Shown here piece after piece: positions 25,965 to 35,191 of a stretch of 64,000 nucleotides of DNA. The translations under genes and the position numbers were made by a program. Positions within the stretch are counted from its first letter, which is position 1. Each line of letters begins with the position of its first letter. Origin of the DNA: JAPPLG01 sp965199935 (GTDB lineage Bacteria; Bdellovibrionota; Bdellovibrionia; Bdellovibrionales; UBA1609); NCBI GenBank assembly GCA_965199935.1, contig CBDATD010000001.1:372001-436000 (forward strand). Direction: 5' to 3'. The notes below the pieces were generated by a model. It saw only the letters and a program-made list of their open reading frames with translations, made no database searches and was not told the origin of the DNA.

Positions 25965-26474
25965 GTGCTGTTTATAACAAGTTTTCTGATTCTTTCTTTT
26001 TGTTTTATCTTTTACATCATTTGGAATCAATTTCTAAGAAAGGATACACGTCTCAGCATGGGGCTTAAAATCCTTCAAAAAAAGATGACCCTGTTGGAGG
26101 ATTTCTCACAAAAAGCAGATCATCAGCTCAGAAAAGGCATTGATCTTTTGGATAAGAAAAACAGAGAACTGGAAAAAATCGTGGGTGAAGCCCGCTTTTG
26201 TATTTTTAAAATGGAAAAATTAATTCTTGGACTTGAAACAGAAACAAGCAAAAAAACAGCCTCTAAGAAAAAATCTGTTTCTTTGGTTGAAAAGAAAACA
26301 GAGCTGGGTAAAACAGATGAGAAAAAACCGCTAACTCTCATAGAAAATGAAAAAAATGAAAAAACTAAGTTTCAATTCGGGGAATCTCCTTTCGCCGGTT
26401 TACAGTTTATTGAATCTTCAAAAAAAGAGAGGAAAGACACTCCTCCCTATGACTCTTCTCCCGACCCTAGTTAA
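25965..26474 (+). CDS. Single-pass membrane protein with coiled coil
   Basis: A 169-residue protein with a GTG start. One N-terminal transmembrane helix (FITSFLILSFCFIFYIIW, about 3-20) is followed by a charged, probably coiled-coil segment (MTLLEDFSQKADHQLRKGID, LLDKKNRELEKIV), then a low-complexity Lys/Glu/Thr-rich tail. It faces the cytosol if the helix is a signal anchor. Unknown function. It is convergent with the next gene. Confidence 0.5.
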   Translation: MLFITSFLILSFCFIFYIIWNQFLRKDTRLSMGLKILQKKMTLLEDFSQKADHQLRKGIDLLDKKNRELEKIVGEARFCIFKMEKLILGLETETSKKTASKKKSVSLVEKKTELGKTDEKKPLTLIENEKNEKTKFQFGESPFAGLQFIESSKKERKDTPPYDSSPDPS

Positions 26475-26484
26475 TCCCTATAAA

Positions 26485-27318
26485 TCAATGTCTTCTGCGT
26501 CTTCTCCTGCGAGAGCTTCCCGACGGCGATGAATTTCGAGCAGACACACCGGTTCTTCTGCGGGCCAACAACTTCCATAACAGCATACCTCCGACACCAG
26601 CCCCAAGAACCCCTCCGACAGCTTTATCCCAGTTTTTTTGCATCCAGCTTCCTTCACCGCCCTCTAATCCTTCAACATCGCCGTCTCCTATAATATCTTC
26701 CAAATAATCTCGAATGCTTCGCCCGCCTATTTGATGCTGTTTCATAGATCTCAAATTTCTAATAGCTTCATCTACGTTGAGAAGACGCAGTGAAAGAATA
26801 GATCTATTGAAATCCGCCGCATATTTTTTCCACAATTTTCTGTGAGCAGTATACGTCACCAATACCGCCAGACGACCACTTTTTGTAGAGCCTAGATAAC
26901 GAGTGTAGTAAAGAGGAATTTCGCTCGCCAGATGAAAACCATCCGCCCACAAGTGATTGTTGATTTTTTGAGATTTGGAATGATAGACTTTAGAAGTCAC
27001 AGATTTTCCTTTTTTCGTTTTATAACTCTTTTTCTGCTTAAGATATTCAATATATTGAGTCACTCCATCTTGTTTTCCAACTTCTTTAGCGACCACAATA
27101 ATAATAGCTTCTTTAGCCAGCCGCTGTGTTTTGTTGTGGCAGATTCGATGCACCCCTTCATCAACACACTTCCAATTTTTTGGAACCTCAAAACAAATAT
27201 AGTTATTGCACTTCGGCGCAGACCAGGCAAAATGAGTACAAAAAAACACCATTAGAACAGAGAAGCTGAAAAAAATCTTCCTTAAAAGACAAGAAAAATG
27301 TATAGACAATTTGTTCAT
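26485..27318 (-). CDS. Exported protein with C-terminal glycine-rich helix and arginine tail
   Basis: A 277-residue protein from ATG 27318. A long signal peptide ends at FFCTHFAWS-AP. The mature N-terminal part has paired cysteines (CNNYICFEVPKNWKC), then a mixed alpha/beta domain. The C-terminus holds a hydrophobic, glycine-rich segment AVGGVLGAGVGGMLLWKLLA followed by a basic tail with seven arginines in a row. This tripartite end (acidic/glycine linker, hydrophobic helix, arginine cluster) resembles C-terminal sorting signals recognised by rhombo- or archaeosortase-like systems, but the exact family motif is not evident. It is divergent from the LysR gene. Confidence 0.55.
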   Translation of the reverse strand: MNKLSIHFSCLLRKIFFSFSVLMVFFCTHFAWSAPKCNNYICFEVPKNWKCVDEGVHRICHNKTQRLAKEAIIIVVAKEVGKQDGVTQYIEYLKQKKSYKTKKGKSVTSKVYHSKSQKINNHLWADGFHLASEIPLYYTRYLGSTKSGRLAVLVTYTAHRKLWKKYAADFNRSILSLRLLNVDEAIRNLRSMKQHQIGGRSIRDYLEDIIGDGDVEGLEGGEGSWMQKNWDKAVGGVLGAGVGGMLLWKLLARRRTGVSARNSSPSGSSRRRRRRRH

Positions 27319-27390
27319 TAATAAAATTGTAATATACTTTTTAAGCTTTGTGGAAAATATTTTTATGTATAACAAAAATTGTCATAAACA

Positions 27391-28311
27391 ATGAAGGCTT
27401 CCTCTATGGATTTTCAACAACTGTCTATATTTTGCACTCTATTATCAGAAAAAAGCATGACTGAGGCGGCCAACCGCCTGCAAATCACCCAGCCTACAGT
27501 GAGCAGACAGCTCAAGCTGTTGGAAGCAGAGCTGGGAGTGGATTTATTGGAGCGTGAAACACGAGAAATTTCACCCACCGTACAAGGACAATTATTCTTT
27601 GACTATGCTCAAAAAATTCTCAACTTAGTTAAGCAGGCGCAAATGGCTGTACAATCTCTGCCTCAACACTTGGAGGGCCGCCTCCATGTGTCCACGATCA
27701 ATTATTTAGGAATGTCTCTTTTGGCGCCGGTCATTTGTCAGTTTTTAAAACCAAGCAGTCAATTCAAAATCAAACTCTCTTACGCCCCCGCCCGCAGTAT
27801 TATCGATCAAATGAAAAAAGACGCTTTGGACATGGCAGTTCTGCCTAATTTACAAGAGGAGTACGGCACTGAACTTCCCAATTATGAGAAACACCATCTA
27901 TTTCAAGATTCAATGATTTTTGCAGGATCCAAAAAAGACTTATCTCTTCCCTCTCAAATTCAGATCCAAGATATGGCCAAAAAACCTGTGGCTTCCTTTC
28001 CTCACATACTGCCCCAATTTACAATACAAATAGAGCAAAAATACAAGGAACACGGCATACAGCCCATACTAGAAGTGAACAACTTAGGCACTTTGAAAAA
28101 AGTTATTGAGTCCGGCCTCTATTGGGGTTTTATGCCGGCTTTTAGCATCCGAAAACAAATCAAATTTGGAAGGCTTTCTGAAATTAAAGTAGAAGGAGTT
28201 AAATATTCAATGAACATTGAAGTCTATTTCCACAAACAGATAAATAATAAAAAACTGATAGATATTTTAATATTGATGCTCAAAAGACAGGCTTCATTTT
28301 TAAAATTTTAA
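27391..28311 (+). CDS. LysR-family transcriptional regulator
   Basis: A 306-residue regulator with an N-terminal winged helix (MDFQQLSIFCTLLSEKSMTE, ITQPTVSRQLKLLEAELGVD, LLERETREISPTVQGQLFF) and a C-terminal periplasmic-binding-like effector domain (RLHVSTINYLGMSLLAPVI onwards). The translation start may be the second ATG at 27406, which gives the more usual LysR N-terminus. LysR proteins often control a divergent neighbour, so the exported protein at 26485-27318 is the natural target candidate; effector unknown. Confidence 0.88.
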   Translation: MKASSMDFQQLSIFCTLLSEKSMTEAANRLQITQPTVSRQLKLLEAELGVDLLERETREISPTVQGQLFFDYAQKILNLVKQAQMAVQSLPQHLEGRLHVSTINYLGMSLLAPVICQFLKPSSQFKIKLSYAPARSIIDQMKKDALDMAVLPNLQEEYGTELPNYEKHHLFQDSMIFAGSKKDLSLPSQIQIQDMAKKPVASFPHILPQFTIQIEQKYKEHGIQPILEVNNLGTLKKVIESGLYWGFMPAFSIRKQIKFGRLSEIKVEGVKYSMNIEVYFHKQINNKKLIDILILMLKRQASFLKF

Positions 28312-29864
28312 TGAAACGCCTGACTCATCCGGCTGGCTTCCATCTTTCTAACCACAGTAACTTTAATCCAGCCGGGATAGGAGCATTCCTCTTCAATCCT
28401 CTGAGCGATTTTCTTGCTCAAATGGAGTGCTTTCAAATCACTCACAAGTTTGTCGTTGACAATCACACGCACCTCTCTTCCTGCGTTCATAATATGAATA
28501 TCTTGAACTCCGTCAAAGCTCTTGCATATTTTTTCTAAACTCAAAAGTTTTTGATCGTAAGAATCCACAGTAGATCTTCTAGCTCCAGGTCTGGAACCGG
28601 AAACAGCATCCGCGGCAATCACAAAAAAATCTAAACTCTCCTGAGGAGGGACATCATTATGATGAGCTCTAACAGCGTGAACAACATCTTCTTCTGCACC
28701 GTATTTTTGGATGAAATCAGCTCCAATCACCGCATGGCCTCCTGACTTAGCATGGTCCATGGCTTTTCCGATATCATGAAATAACCCGGCTGTTCTGCCC
28801 TTCACAATTTCTTCATTAAATTCCACTTTCAGCAAGCCGCAAAGCCAACCCACTTCCTCACAATGAAAATGTTGATTCTGAGCAAAAGAATAACGATACC
28901 TCAAAGCACCCATCATATTTCGAACTTCCGGCGAAACATTCTTTAATTTTAAGCTGTCACAAACTCTCTTGCCGTCCCGGCTGATTTTTTGAAAAAGATC
29001 TCTCTTAGCTTGTTGGATCATACTGGAGACAATGTTTGTGTTCACCCTCTTTTTTTTCTCTAATTTAGAAAGAGAAAGACGGCCCCACTCCCTCCTCACG
29101 GGATCCAGCCCCTGTATAGTGAGAGAAGGATGTTCTTCATCTACAATTACGTCCACACCGCATTTTTTTTCCAAGATATTCAGATAGTTTCTATCATGCC
29201 CAATAGTTCTTTTTAAAGTTTGCAGACTCTTAAAAACCACAGGCTTGATTCCTCTCTCTAAACAACATGGTTTCTGAAATCGGTTGATGACGCGTTCTAA
29301 AACAGCCCATGCTTGTTTTTCTAAATCCTGCTGGGCTAGATCCAAAGTGTGCTGGGCCTGACTCAGCCCCCGGCGTTTAGATTCCTGCACTTCCCTCTCT
29401 TCAATTTCTTTTTCCAAGGACAGGTAGTCTATATTGACAAGCTGTTTTAATTTTTTCAAACATTCTTTTCTTAATGGGCCTCTCTGGCGGTAGAAATCCT
29501 GAGATTCACAGCCCACCCTAAAGTGCTTTAATTGACGACGGATTTTATTTACTTTTTTCTGCATGGATTGAAGAAAAATTTGGTTTTTATAGTCTTGTTT
29601 ATCAAGAGAGCTTTGAACTCGACGGTTTTTTTCCTGCATTTCTTTGAATTTACCTTGATGGGCCGCCTTCAGCTTCATCTCATATTCTCTTAGTTGAGCT
29701 TGAGTTTTTTCGTGCAGAAAAGAAGATTTGTCTTTAGCTGTTTTGACAATGTCGTCCGCTGTGTTCTTAGCCCTGTGGACTTCCTGCCTTCTCGAGAAAA
29801 AACTCATCAAAAAAAATAAGGAGAATGCAACGAAAGCTCCACCGGCTCCAAAAATCATCAACAT
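28308..29864 (-). CDS. rny: RNase Y-like endoribonuclease
   Basis: 518 residues with the RNase Y order: an N-terminal membrane anchor (MIFGAGGAFVAFSLFFLMSFF), a long coiled coil (about 25-190), a KH-like segment (about 215-260) and an HD domain (AGLFHDIGKAMDHAKSGGHA, then VRAHHNDV and IAADAVSGSRPGARR), plus the C-terminal YPGWIKVTVVR. The HD catalytic His-Asp is intact. In the KH region the GxxG loop, normally IGREGRNI, reads TIGHDRNYLN, so the second glycine is missing and RNA binding may be altered. It starts mRNA decay from the membrane. Its stop overlaps the convergent LysR stop. Confidence 0.82.
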   Translation of the reverse strand: MLMIFGAGGAFVAFSLFFLMSFFSRRQEVHRAKNTADDIVKTAKDKSSFLHEKTQAQLREYEMKLKAAHQGKFKEMQEKNRRVQSSLDKQDYKNQIFLQSMQKKVNKIRRQLKHFRVGCESQDFYRQRGPLRKECLKKLKQLVNIDYLSLEKEIEEREVQESKRRGLSQAQHTLDLAQQDLEKQAWAVLERVINRFQKPCCLERGIKPVVFKSLQTLKRTIGHDRNYLNILEKKCGVDVIVDEEHPSLTIQGLDPVRREWGRLSLSKLEKKKRVNTNIVSSMIQQAKRDLFQKISRDGKRVCDSLKLKNVSPEVRNMMGALRYRYSFAQNQHFHCEEVGWLCGLLKVEFNEEIVKGRTAGLFHDIGKAMDHAKSGGHAVIGADFIQKYGAEEDVVHAVRAHHNDVPPQESLDFFVIAADAVSGSRPGARRSTVDSYDQKLLSLEKICKSFDGVQDIHIMNAGREVRVIVNDKLVSDLKALHLSKKIAQRIEEECSYPGWIKVTVVRKMEASRMSQAFH

Positions 29865-30006
29865 AGTCTTTCAAAGATATATAAATTATGATGAGTTTTC
29901 AACTTCTTTGAGAGTTTTGAACTGTTCTTATTAAAAATAACTTCAAAATCACAAAAAAGAAGCCGTTTAATTACTATAATGCAAAAAACAATCCAGGGAT
30001 AATGTC

Positions 30007-31053
30007 ATGAAAGTTAAAGATATAAAATATTTTCTTCAGGAAATACAGCTCAAAACTCTCAAAGAACTAGAAAAAAGAAGAAGAACAGCGCTATACGCTC
30101 AGACAGCAGTGACAACCGGTGCTGTTGTGTTTCTTCTCTGTTTTATTTTGTTTGTACTCGGAATTATTCTTTACGGCCAAGAGGAGTTTTTTAAAAAACT
30201 CGCCCCTTTTTACGAACCGGCAGTTAAAAAAATATATTCTTTCTTCAACACCTTAAGCACTGCCACTTCCATACCTGCCGATTGGATGGCCTGGATTTGT
30301 TTAACAGCCGTCGTCATTTTGACCTTTTTATTTTACAGCTGGATTCAAAATAGATATATTGACGTTTTTAAAGAGAAGATCAATAAAAAACTTTTTACAC
30401 GCCTGCACCCTCAAATCAAATACAACCCAGATGGGTATATTTCTAAGGAGAATTTCAAACACAGCTGTTTATTTGCTGATAAGAGCTACACTTATGAAGG
30501 CTGTGACCACTGTTCTCTTCGTGTAAAAAACCATCTGATAGAATTTTCTGAGGTTAAAGCCTCCGTGCATGAATCCACAGGACGGTATTCTTCCACTGAG
30601 ACAGTTTATTTTCACGGATTGTTTATGAAGCTGGATTTAAAAACTTCCAGCGGGTTTATCGGCATCATCCCAAAGCAAAAGGATAAGGGATTTTTTTCAA
30701 TATTAGAAGATAGAACAGTCCACTCATTTAAAGGAAAACAAAAGTTGAATTTACCGGAAGATTTTGGTCAAAAATTTGATGTTTATTGTGATGATATACC
30801 AAAAACTCAGAAAATATTAACAAGTGGTTTAAAGAGTCATATTCTGCATATACACTCTCAATTTGATAAAAATATTTATATTTCCCTGCAAGATTCTCTT
30901 GTTTATATGGCTGTGGAGTGCGGAGAGTTTTTTGAACCTCCTCTGAAAAAAAACATACAAATAGAAGATTTAAAAAAAACAGCTTTACTATTAAATGCTT
31001 TTGTTGATTCTATTTCCTCCATGATCCCCCTGCTCCACAAATCCAGCGCCTAA
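30007..31053 (+). CDS. DUF3137-like membrane protein
   Basis: A 348-residue protein with two membrane helices (TTGAVVFLLCFILFVLGIILY and AWICLTAVVILTFLFYSWI) followed by a large soluble domain. The pattern GYISKENFKHSCLF, SEVKASVHESTGRY, FHGLFMKLDL, LPEDFGQKFDVYCDD and FFEPPLKK matches my memory of the DUF3137 family, whose role is unknown. GGGATAA precedes the ATG. The tmRNA gene lies just downstream on the opposite strand. Confidence 0.6.
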   Translation: MKVKDIKYFLQEIQLKTLKELEKRRRTALYAQTAVTTGAVVFLLCFILFVLGIILYGQEEFFKKLAPFYEPAVKKIYSFFNTLSTATSIPADWMAWICLTAVVILTFLFYSWIQNRYIDVFKEKINKKLFTRLHPQIKYNPDGYISKENFKHSCLFADKSYTYEGCDHCSLRVKNHLIEFSEVKASVHESTGRYSSTETVYFHGLFMKLDLKTSSGFIGIIPKQKDKGFFSILEDRTVHSFKGKQKLNLPEDFGQKFDVYCDDIPKTQKILTSGLKSHILHIHSQFDKNIYISLQDSLVYMAVECGEFFEPPLKKNIQIEDLKKTALLLNAFVDSISSMIPLLHKSSA

Positions 31054-31106
31054 GAGAAGGGTCAAGGCCCGGACCCGGAACAAGAAGGCATAAGGCCGCT
31101 GAAAAT

Positions 31107-31450
31107 TGGTGGAGGCGGCGAGAATTGAACTCGCGTCCGCAAAATTTCTACATTCGGGTGCTCCATGCTCAGCCTCTGTTTTAAAAACTTAAAGGGGCTT
31201 CCAAAGGCAAAATCTCCTCAAGTTTTTTCCCATTGATTTAAGCCTGCTGTCTGAGAAAAACAAGCGGCCGAGACGACTGAATCGACGCGTCCCCAGCTTC
31301 GCCGTCTAAACTGGTTTCACGGCTGCTTTAAAATTAAGCAGCTAAAACGGCAAAATTGCCAATTAGTTTTATGCACGTTTTTAAAGAGGTCCTCATGCTC
31401 CTCTGCATGCTCCCTAATGCTTCCTATCTGCGTCGAAGCCTAACGCCCCC
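31107..31450 (-). ncRNA. ssrA: tmRNA (one-piece)
   Basis: Minus strand, 344 bases. The 5' end GGGGGCG (31450 downward) pairs with the 3' CGCCTCC before A-CCA (31107-31109 encode CCA), giving a seven-pair acceptor stem with one G-U. The 3' half contains GCGGACGCGAGTTCAATTCT with T-stem GCGAG/CTCGC. The tag frame reads GGC AAT TTT GCC GTT TTA GCT GCT TAA at 31360-31334, encoding GNFAVLAA, which ends with the standard LAA degron. The resume codon is inferred from the tag ending. A TATGAT -10 is at 31472-31467, about 17 bases upstream of the mature end. It rescues stalled ribosomes. Confidence 0.93.
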
Positions 31451-31572
31451 TAAAATTAACGAACACATCATACCACAAAACAACAATAAAAACAGCTAAA
31501 AAACCTCGAAATAAGGATTATTTGACTTTACATCCTAAGGATTGAAAAATAAGGGTGTAAGGACGATTGCCT

Positions 31573-32226
31573 ATGTTTAAATACTGTTTTTATATTCTCT
31601 TACTCACTCTATGGACGGCTTGCGGCAGTGAAGGCCGAAGAAGCTACACACCGTATCTTCCGAATAACACAAATGTCAATCAACAGCCCGGTCAGTGTTT
31701 CCTGAATTATATGAATGTGGATCAGTCTTCAACTTACGAACTTTTTCTTTCTCAATCCCCTCAGACTTTCTGCGGTAAGTCCGGCGGCAATTGGTTTGTC
31801 CACAAGGAAATATATGCCGGATCCAGCGCCTGCAAACGCTGGACAGGAACTCCCGTCGTAGAAATCACTTTTGATCTGCAGTTTACAAGAATTCAAAAAC
31901 TTCAAATTACCGCAAGAGGCAGCGGCGGCTTTTTTGCCGGCAACCAGGGCGCCTTGGCCCCTCCTATCGTACTCCTCCCCAATGCGCCTATTTCACCTCA
32001 AAATAAAGACAAAGGATGGAATGCTGTCATCCCTCCTTTAAGCCCTCTTTCAGGAGGCGCTTTAGAGCTCTACTGCAGGAATTGTGATTTCAATAAAAAC
32101 AGGGATATGTCCATCCGATGGGAATATAGAGATCAAAAAATGGGCACCTTGCTTATCAATCCAAAAACCTCTTCTCGATGCTCCTCTTCCTCTAGAACAC
32201 CCTCCTCTGTTTATCCGGTAAGATAA
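31573..32226 (+). CDS. Lipoprotein upstream of mlaE
   Basis: A 217-residue lipoprotein: MFKYCFYILLLTLWTACGS has a lipobox WTAC with the lipidated cysteine near residue 17. ATG 31573 follows TAAGGA by nine bases. The mature part is Ser/Pro/Asn-rich with a central domain (GNWFVHKEIYAGSSACKRW, TRIQKLQITARGSGGFF) and a cysteine pair YCRNCDF. It lies 15 bases before the mlaE homologue and may be co-transcribed, but no family is recognised. Confidence 0.6.
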   Translation: MFKYCFYILLLTLWTACGSEGRRSYTPYLPNNTNVNQQPGQCFLNYMNVDQSSTYELFLSQSPQTFCGKSGGNWFVHKEIYAGSSACKRWTGTPVVEITFDLQFTRIQKLQITARGSGGFFAGNQGALAPPIVLLPNAPISPQNKDKGWNAVIPPLSPLSGGALELYCRNCDFNKNRDMSIRWEYRDQKMGTLLINPKTSSRCSSSSRTPSSVYPVR

Positions 32227-32241
32227 ACCTGAAAAGAGCTT

Positions 32242-33003
32242 ATGAATTTAGTACATCAAATTTTTCAATTTATCTTTGGCGTTTCCATTTTAACCAAAAA
32301 CATTTGGGTGGAGTTGTGGTCCAAACCTTTTCACTTCAGGCTTATCCTCAATCAAATTTACGAAATCGGCTACAAATCCTGGCCCATTATTTTTGTGACA
32401 GCCGCCTCCACAGGTTTGGTGCTGAGCCTGCAATTTGGCTTCACTTTAGAAAAATACGGACTCAAAATGTACACTCCAAGACTGATTTCAATAGCCTTAT
32501 TTAGAGAAATTGCCCCTGTGTTTACGGCCTTTGTTCTCGCAGGGCGTGTGGGAGCCGGTATGACCGCTGAAATCAGCTCTATGAAAGTCAGCCAGCAAAT
32601 TGACGCTATCCGAGCTCTAGGTTCGTCCCCCATAAAGCTCATCGTCACTCCAAGAGTTTTAGGCTCTATCCTCTCCATTCCTTTTCTCACCTTATTTTCA
32701 TGCGCCATTTCTTATATGTTTTCCGCTTTAACCTCTGTGTACCAATTGAACATCTCCCTTGGAATATTTACCAGCCGCTTTTTCAATAAAATTCTCTTAC
32801 TGGATTTTTTTTCCGGTTTTACAAAAACTTTTGTGTTTGCCTACTTAATCTCTATCTCCGCCTGTTACTTCGGCCTTTCCGCCTCTCAAAAAAATGAAGG
32901 GGTTGGAGAAGTGACGACTTTGGCTGTGGTCTCTTCTTCTGTAATGATTGTCATCAGCGACTTTATTTTAACGTGGATATTCTTTTTATTGTGGCTCAAG
33001 TGA
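32242..33003 (+). CDS. mlaE: MlaE/YrbE-family lipid ABC transporter permease
   Basis: A 253-residue inner-membrane permease of the MlaE family. The diagnostic segment FREIAPVFTAFVLAGRVGAG, then MTAEISSMKVSQQIDAIRALG with PRVLGSILSIPFLTLFS, is present, with five or six membrane helices. With MlaF and MlaD it forms the complex that moves phospholipids between membranes and keeps outer-membrane asymmetry. The next gene, 24 bases on, is the ATPase. mlaC and mlaB homologues are absent here. Confidence 0.88.
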   Translation: MNLVHQIFQFIFGVSILTKNIWVELWSKPFHFRLILNQIYEIGYKSWPIIFVTAASTGLVLSLQFGFTLEKYGLKMYTPRLISIALFREIAPVFTAFVLAGRVGAGMTAEISSMKVSQQIDAIRALGSSPIKLIVTPRVLGSILSIPFLTLFSCAISYMFSALTSVYQLNISLGIFTSRFFNKILLLDFFSGFTKTFVFAYLISISACYFGLSASQKNEGVGEVTTLAVVSSSVMIVISDFILTWIFFLLWLK

Positions 33004-33027
33004 AAAAACTTAGAGGATTCAAACGAT

Positions 33028-33780
33028 ATGAGTGATGCAAGAAAAATTCTGATTGAAGTTAAAAATTTCTATGTGTCTTTTGGCCCCAAACCCATCCTCA
33101 AAGGCATTGATTTTAAGCTTTACGAAGGGGAATGTTTAGCCTTAATTGGCGCTTCAGGAGCCGGCAAATCCATCCTTCTTCGATCTATGGTAGGGTTGGA
33201 AAAACCTTCCAAAGGACAGGTATTTATCGAGGGGGAGGATGTCACTCATTTTACAGAGAGCGAATTTATCAAAGTCAGAAAAAAGGTGGCCTACGCCTTT
33301 CAAGGAGGGGCCTTGTTTCAATCTATGACTGTATATGACAATTTGGCCTTCCCTCTAAGAGCACACACAAAACTGAACGAATCCAGCATTGAAAAAATTA
33401 TTAAAAAAGAACTTGATGATCTCAATCTCGCAGGCTGTGAAGAAAAGTACCCTCAGGAGCTGTCCGGAGGAATGCAAAAAAGAGTCGGCGTCGCCCGCTC
33501 CATCATTATGAGTCCTAAAATTATACTTTACGACGAACCCACAACTGGATTAGACCCTTTCAACACAAGAAATATGGAAAGTATGATCCTGCGTCTGCAA
33601 AAAAGAGGGGCTACCTCTATATTGGTGACACATGATATGCTCAGTGCTAAGCGTGTGTGCGACAGAGTGGCTTTGCTTGTAGATGGAGATATTCGAGCGA
33701 GAGGGGCTCCGCAGGATTTAGAAAAAAGCCACAATAAGCTTTTAAATCACTTCATCAGCGGCACAAAAGGAGGCTATTAA
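33028..33780 (+). CDS. mlaF: MlaF-like ABC ATPase
   Basis: 250 residues of the ABC ATPase superfamily with Walker A GASGAGKS, Q-loop AYAFQGGALFQSMTVYDN, signature LSGGMQKRVGVARSI, Walker B IILYDEPTTGLDP and the H-loop LVTHDM. The LSGGMQKRVGLARA-type signature and the GALFDSxTVxxNVAF-type Q-loop are typical of MlaF/MkI lipid-transporter ATPases. It sits between mlaE and mlaD, so it energises that transporter. GAGGATT precedes the ATG. Confidence 0.9.
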   Translation: MSDARKILIEVKNFYVSFGPKPILKGIDFKLYEGECLALIGASGAGKSILLRSMVGLEKPSKGQVFIEGEDVTHFTESEFIKVRKKVAYAFQGGALFQSMTVYDNLAFPLRAHTKLNESSIEKIIKKELDDLNLAGCEEKYPQELSGGMQKRVGVARSIIMSPKIILYDEPTTGLDPFNTRNMESMILRLQKRGATSILVTHDMLSAKRVCDRVALLVDGDIRARGAPQDLEKSHNKLLNHFISGTKGGY

Positions 33781-33781
33781 A

Positions 33782-34564
33782 ATGTCTAAAAAAATATGGG
33801 TGCAGGTTAAAATAGCTTTGTTCATCACTTTTGGTCTAACCATCCTAGGCTCTTATCTTGTTGTTATTGGCAATTATCAGTCCCTTTTTTCAAGAACTCA
33901 CCAGTATAAAATTATCACCACAAATGCACAGGGCCTCTTCAAAGGAACACCTGTAACAATCAACGGGCTGAAAGCAGGACGCGTTCATCAAATACATCTG
34001 AAAGACGATCAAGTAATAGTCTTTGTAAAAGTGAAAACTGAGCTGTCATATATGGTCAACAGCACTTCCGAAGCTTCCCTAAAAACAGAAGGAGTTTTAG
34101 GAGATAGGTACGTTTCCATCATCACCGCCCACAGCAAGGCAGATCCACTGCCCGAAGGCAGTGCTGTTCCCCTTGCGCAAGATCAAAATATCTCTAATCT
34201 TCTTTCAAATGACAGTGAACTGGTGGTCGGAGTCACTCGATTTTTCAAAGAAGCCTCCGCCCTTTTGGAAAATCTGAATAAAGGTGAAGATGAAAATATT
34301 GCTGAAAGTTTAAAGGAAATATCTAAACAAACAAAAAAGTTTTTATCTGATGATAAAAACAGAGATATTAAAAATATTTTGAAGCACACCCTCAGCATTT
34401 TGAGAAAAATTGACAAGGGACAAGGGTCTTTAGGCGCATTGGTCAATGAACGCTCGCTACACAACCAAGCTGTCACTTTTCTGGGAGGAAAACCTTACAA
34501 AATATTTTTAAAAAATATCTTTGGCAGAGATAAAGAAGATTCAACTGCTGATGAGGAGCTGTAA
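33782..34564 (+). CDS. mlaD: MlaD/MCE-domain substrate-binding protein
   Basis: 260 residues: an N-terminal membrane anchor (VKIALFITFGLTILGSYLVVI), an MCE domain (about 38-120: QYKIITTNAQGLFKGTPVTI, NGLKAGRVHQI, EGVLGDRYVSI), and a helical C-terminal extension that probably forms a needle or hexamer contact. It starts one base after the mlaF stop; the ribosome site lies in mlaF's last codons. Lipid carrier between MlaFE and outer-membrane partners. Confidence 0.87.
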   Translation: MSKKIWVQVKIALFITFGLTILGSYLVVIGNYQSLFSRTHQYKIITTNAQGLFKGTPVTINGLKAGRVHQIHLKDDQVIVFVKVKTELSYMVNSTSEASLKTEGVLGDRYVSIITAHSKADPLPEGSAVPLAQDQNISNLLSNDSELVVGVTRFFKEASALLENLNKGEDENIAESLKEISKQTKKFLSDDKNRDIKNILKHTLSILRKIDKGQGSLGALVNERSLHNQAVTFLGGKPYKIFLKNIFGRDKEDSTADEEL

Positions 34565-34574
34565 TAAAAAACAA

Positions 34575-35123
34575 ATGAAATGTTTATTTATTCTCATGAT
34601 GTTTGGAGCTTTCGATGTTAAGGCTGGTGAAAATTCCTCCGCCCAGCCTCAAATTTCAGCCTTACAGTGGTACAACCAAGGAGTCCAGCATTACAACTCT
34701 CAAGAGAAAATCAAAGCAACAGCCTCTTTTAGAAAGGCTTTGCAGAAAGACCCTTGGCTGTTTCCAGCTCAAAAAGCTTTAAATCAATTACAATACCCTC
34801 CCCCTTTTTTCATGAGAGTCCCTCCTGAAATCTTCTTTTCTTTGACGGCTTTAAGTCTTCTTTTTCTTTTCTTTTCACTCAGCCTCAGCAAACTTATATT
34901 CTTCTGCTTATCTTTAGCATTGCACTTTGGCTTTTCCTCTTATCGAAACATCCCCCGCCACACCATTCTCAAAGAAACCACAGCCCACACTGCGCCTCAC
35001 GCCTCTTCTCCTGTTTTATTCTCTCTGGCTCCAGGAGACTGGGTTGTTCAACGCAAAACTTCAAAAGAATGGATTCAAATTAAAACTTCTGAGAAAACTC
35101 TAGGATGGATTTTGAAAAATTAG
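34575..35123 (+). CDS. Exported TPR/SH3-like protein
   Basis: About 182 residues from ATG 34575, the start that gives a signal peptide (MKCLFILMMFGAFDVKA-GE); upstream in-frame ATGs overlap mlaD. A TPR-like pair (LQWYNQGVQHYNSQEKIKAT, FRKALQKDPW) is followed by two membrane helices (FFSLTALSLLFLFFSLSL and LIFFCLSLALHFGF) and a C-terminal bacterial SH3-like domain (LAPGDWVVQRKTSKEWIQIK, then LGWILKN). This order resembles BatE-type aerotolerance proteins. No Bat partners are adjacent. Confidence 0.5.
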   Translation: MKCLFILMMFGAFDVKAGENSSAQPQISALQWYNQGVQHYNSQEKIKATASFRKALQKDPWLFPAQKALNQLQYPPPFFMRVPPEIFFSLTALSLLFLFFSLSLSKLIFFCLSLALHFGFSSYRNIPRHTILKETTAHTAPHASSPVLFSLAPGDWVVQRKTSKEWIQIKTSEKTLGWILKN

Positions 35124-35191
35124 GTTGCAGAAAAAATAAACAAACCCTATAACCATGAAAGGGAATGTTTAAAAACGGCTGGAGGCGGAAT

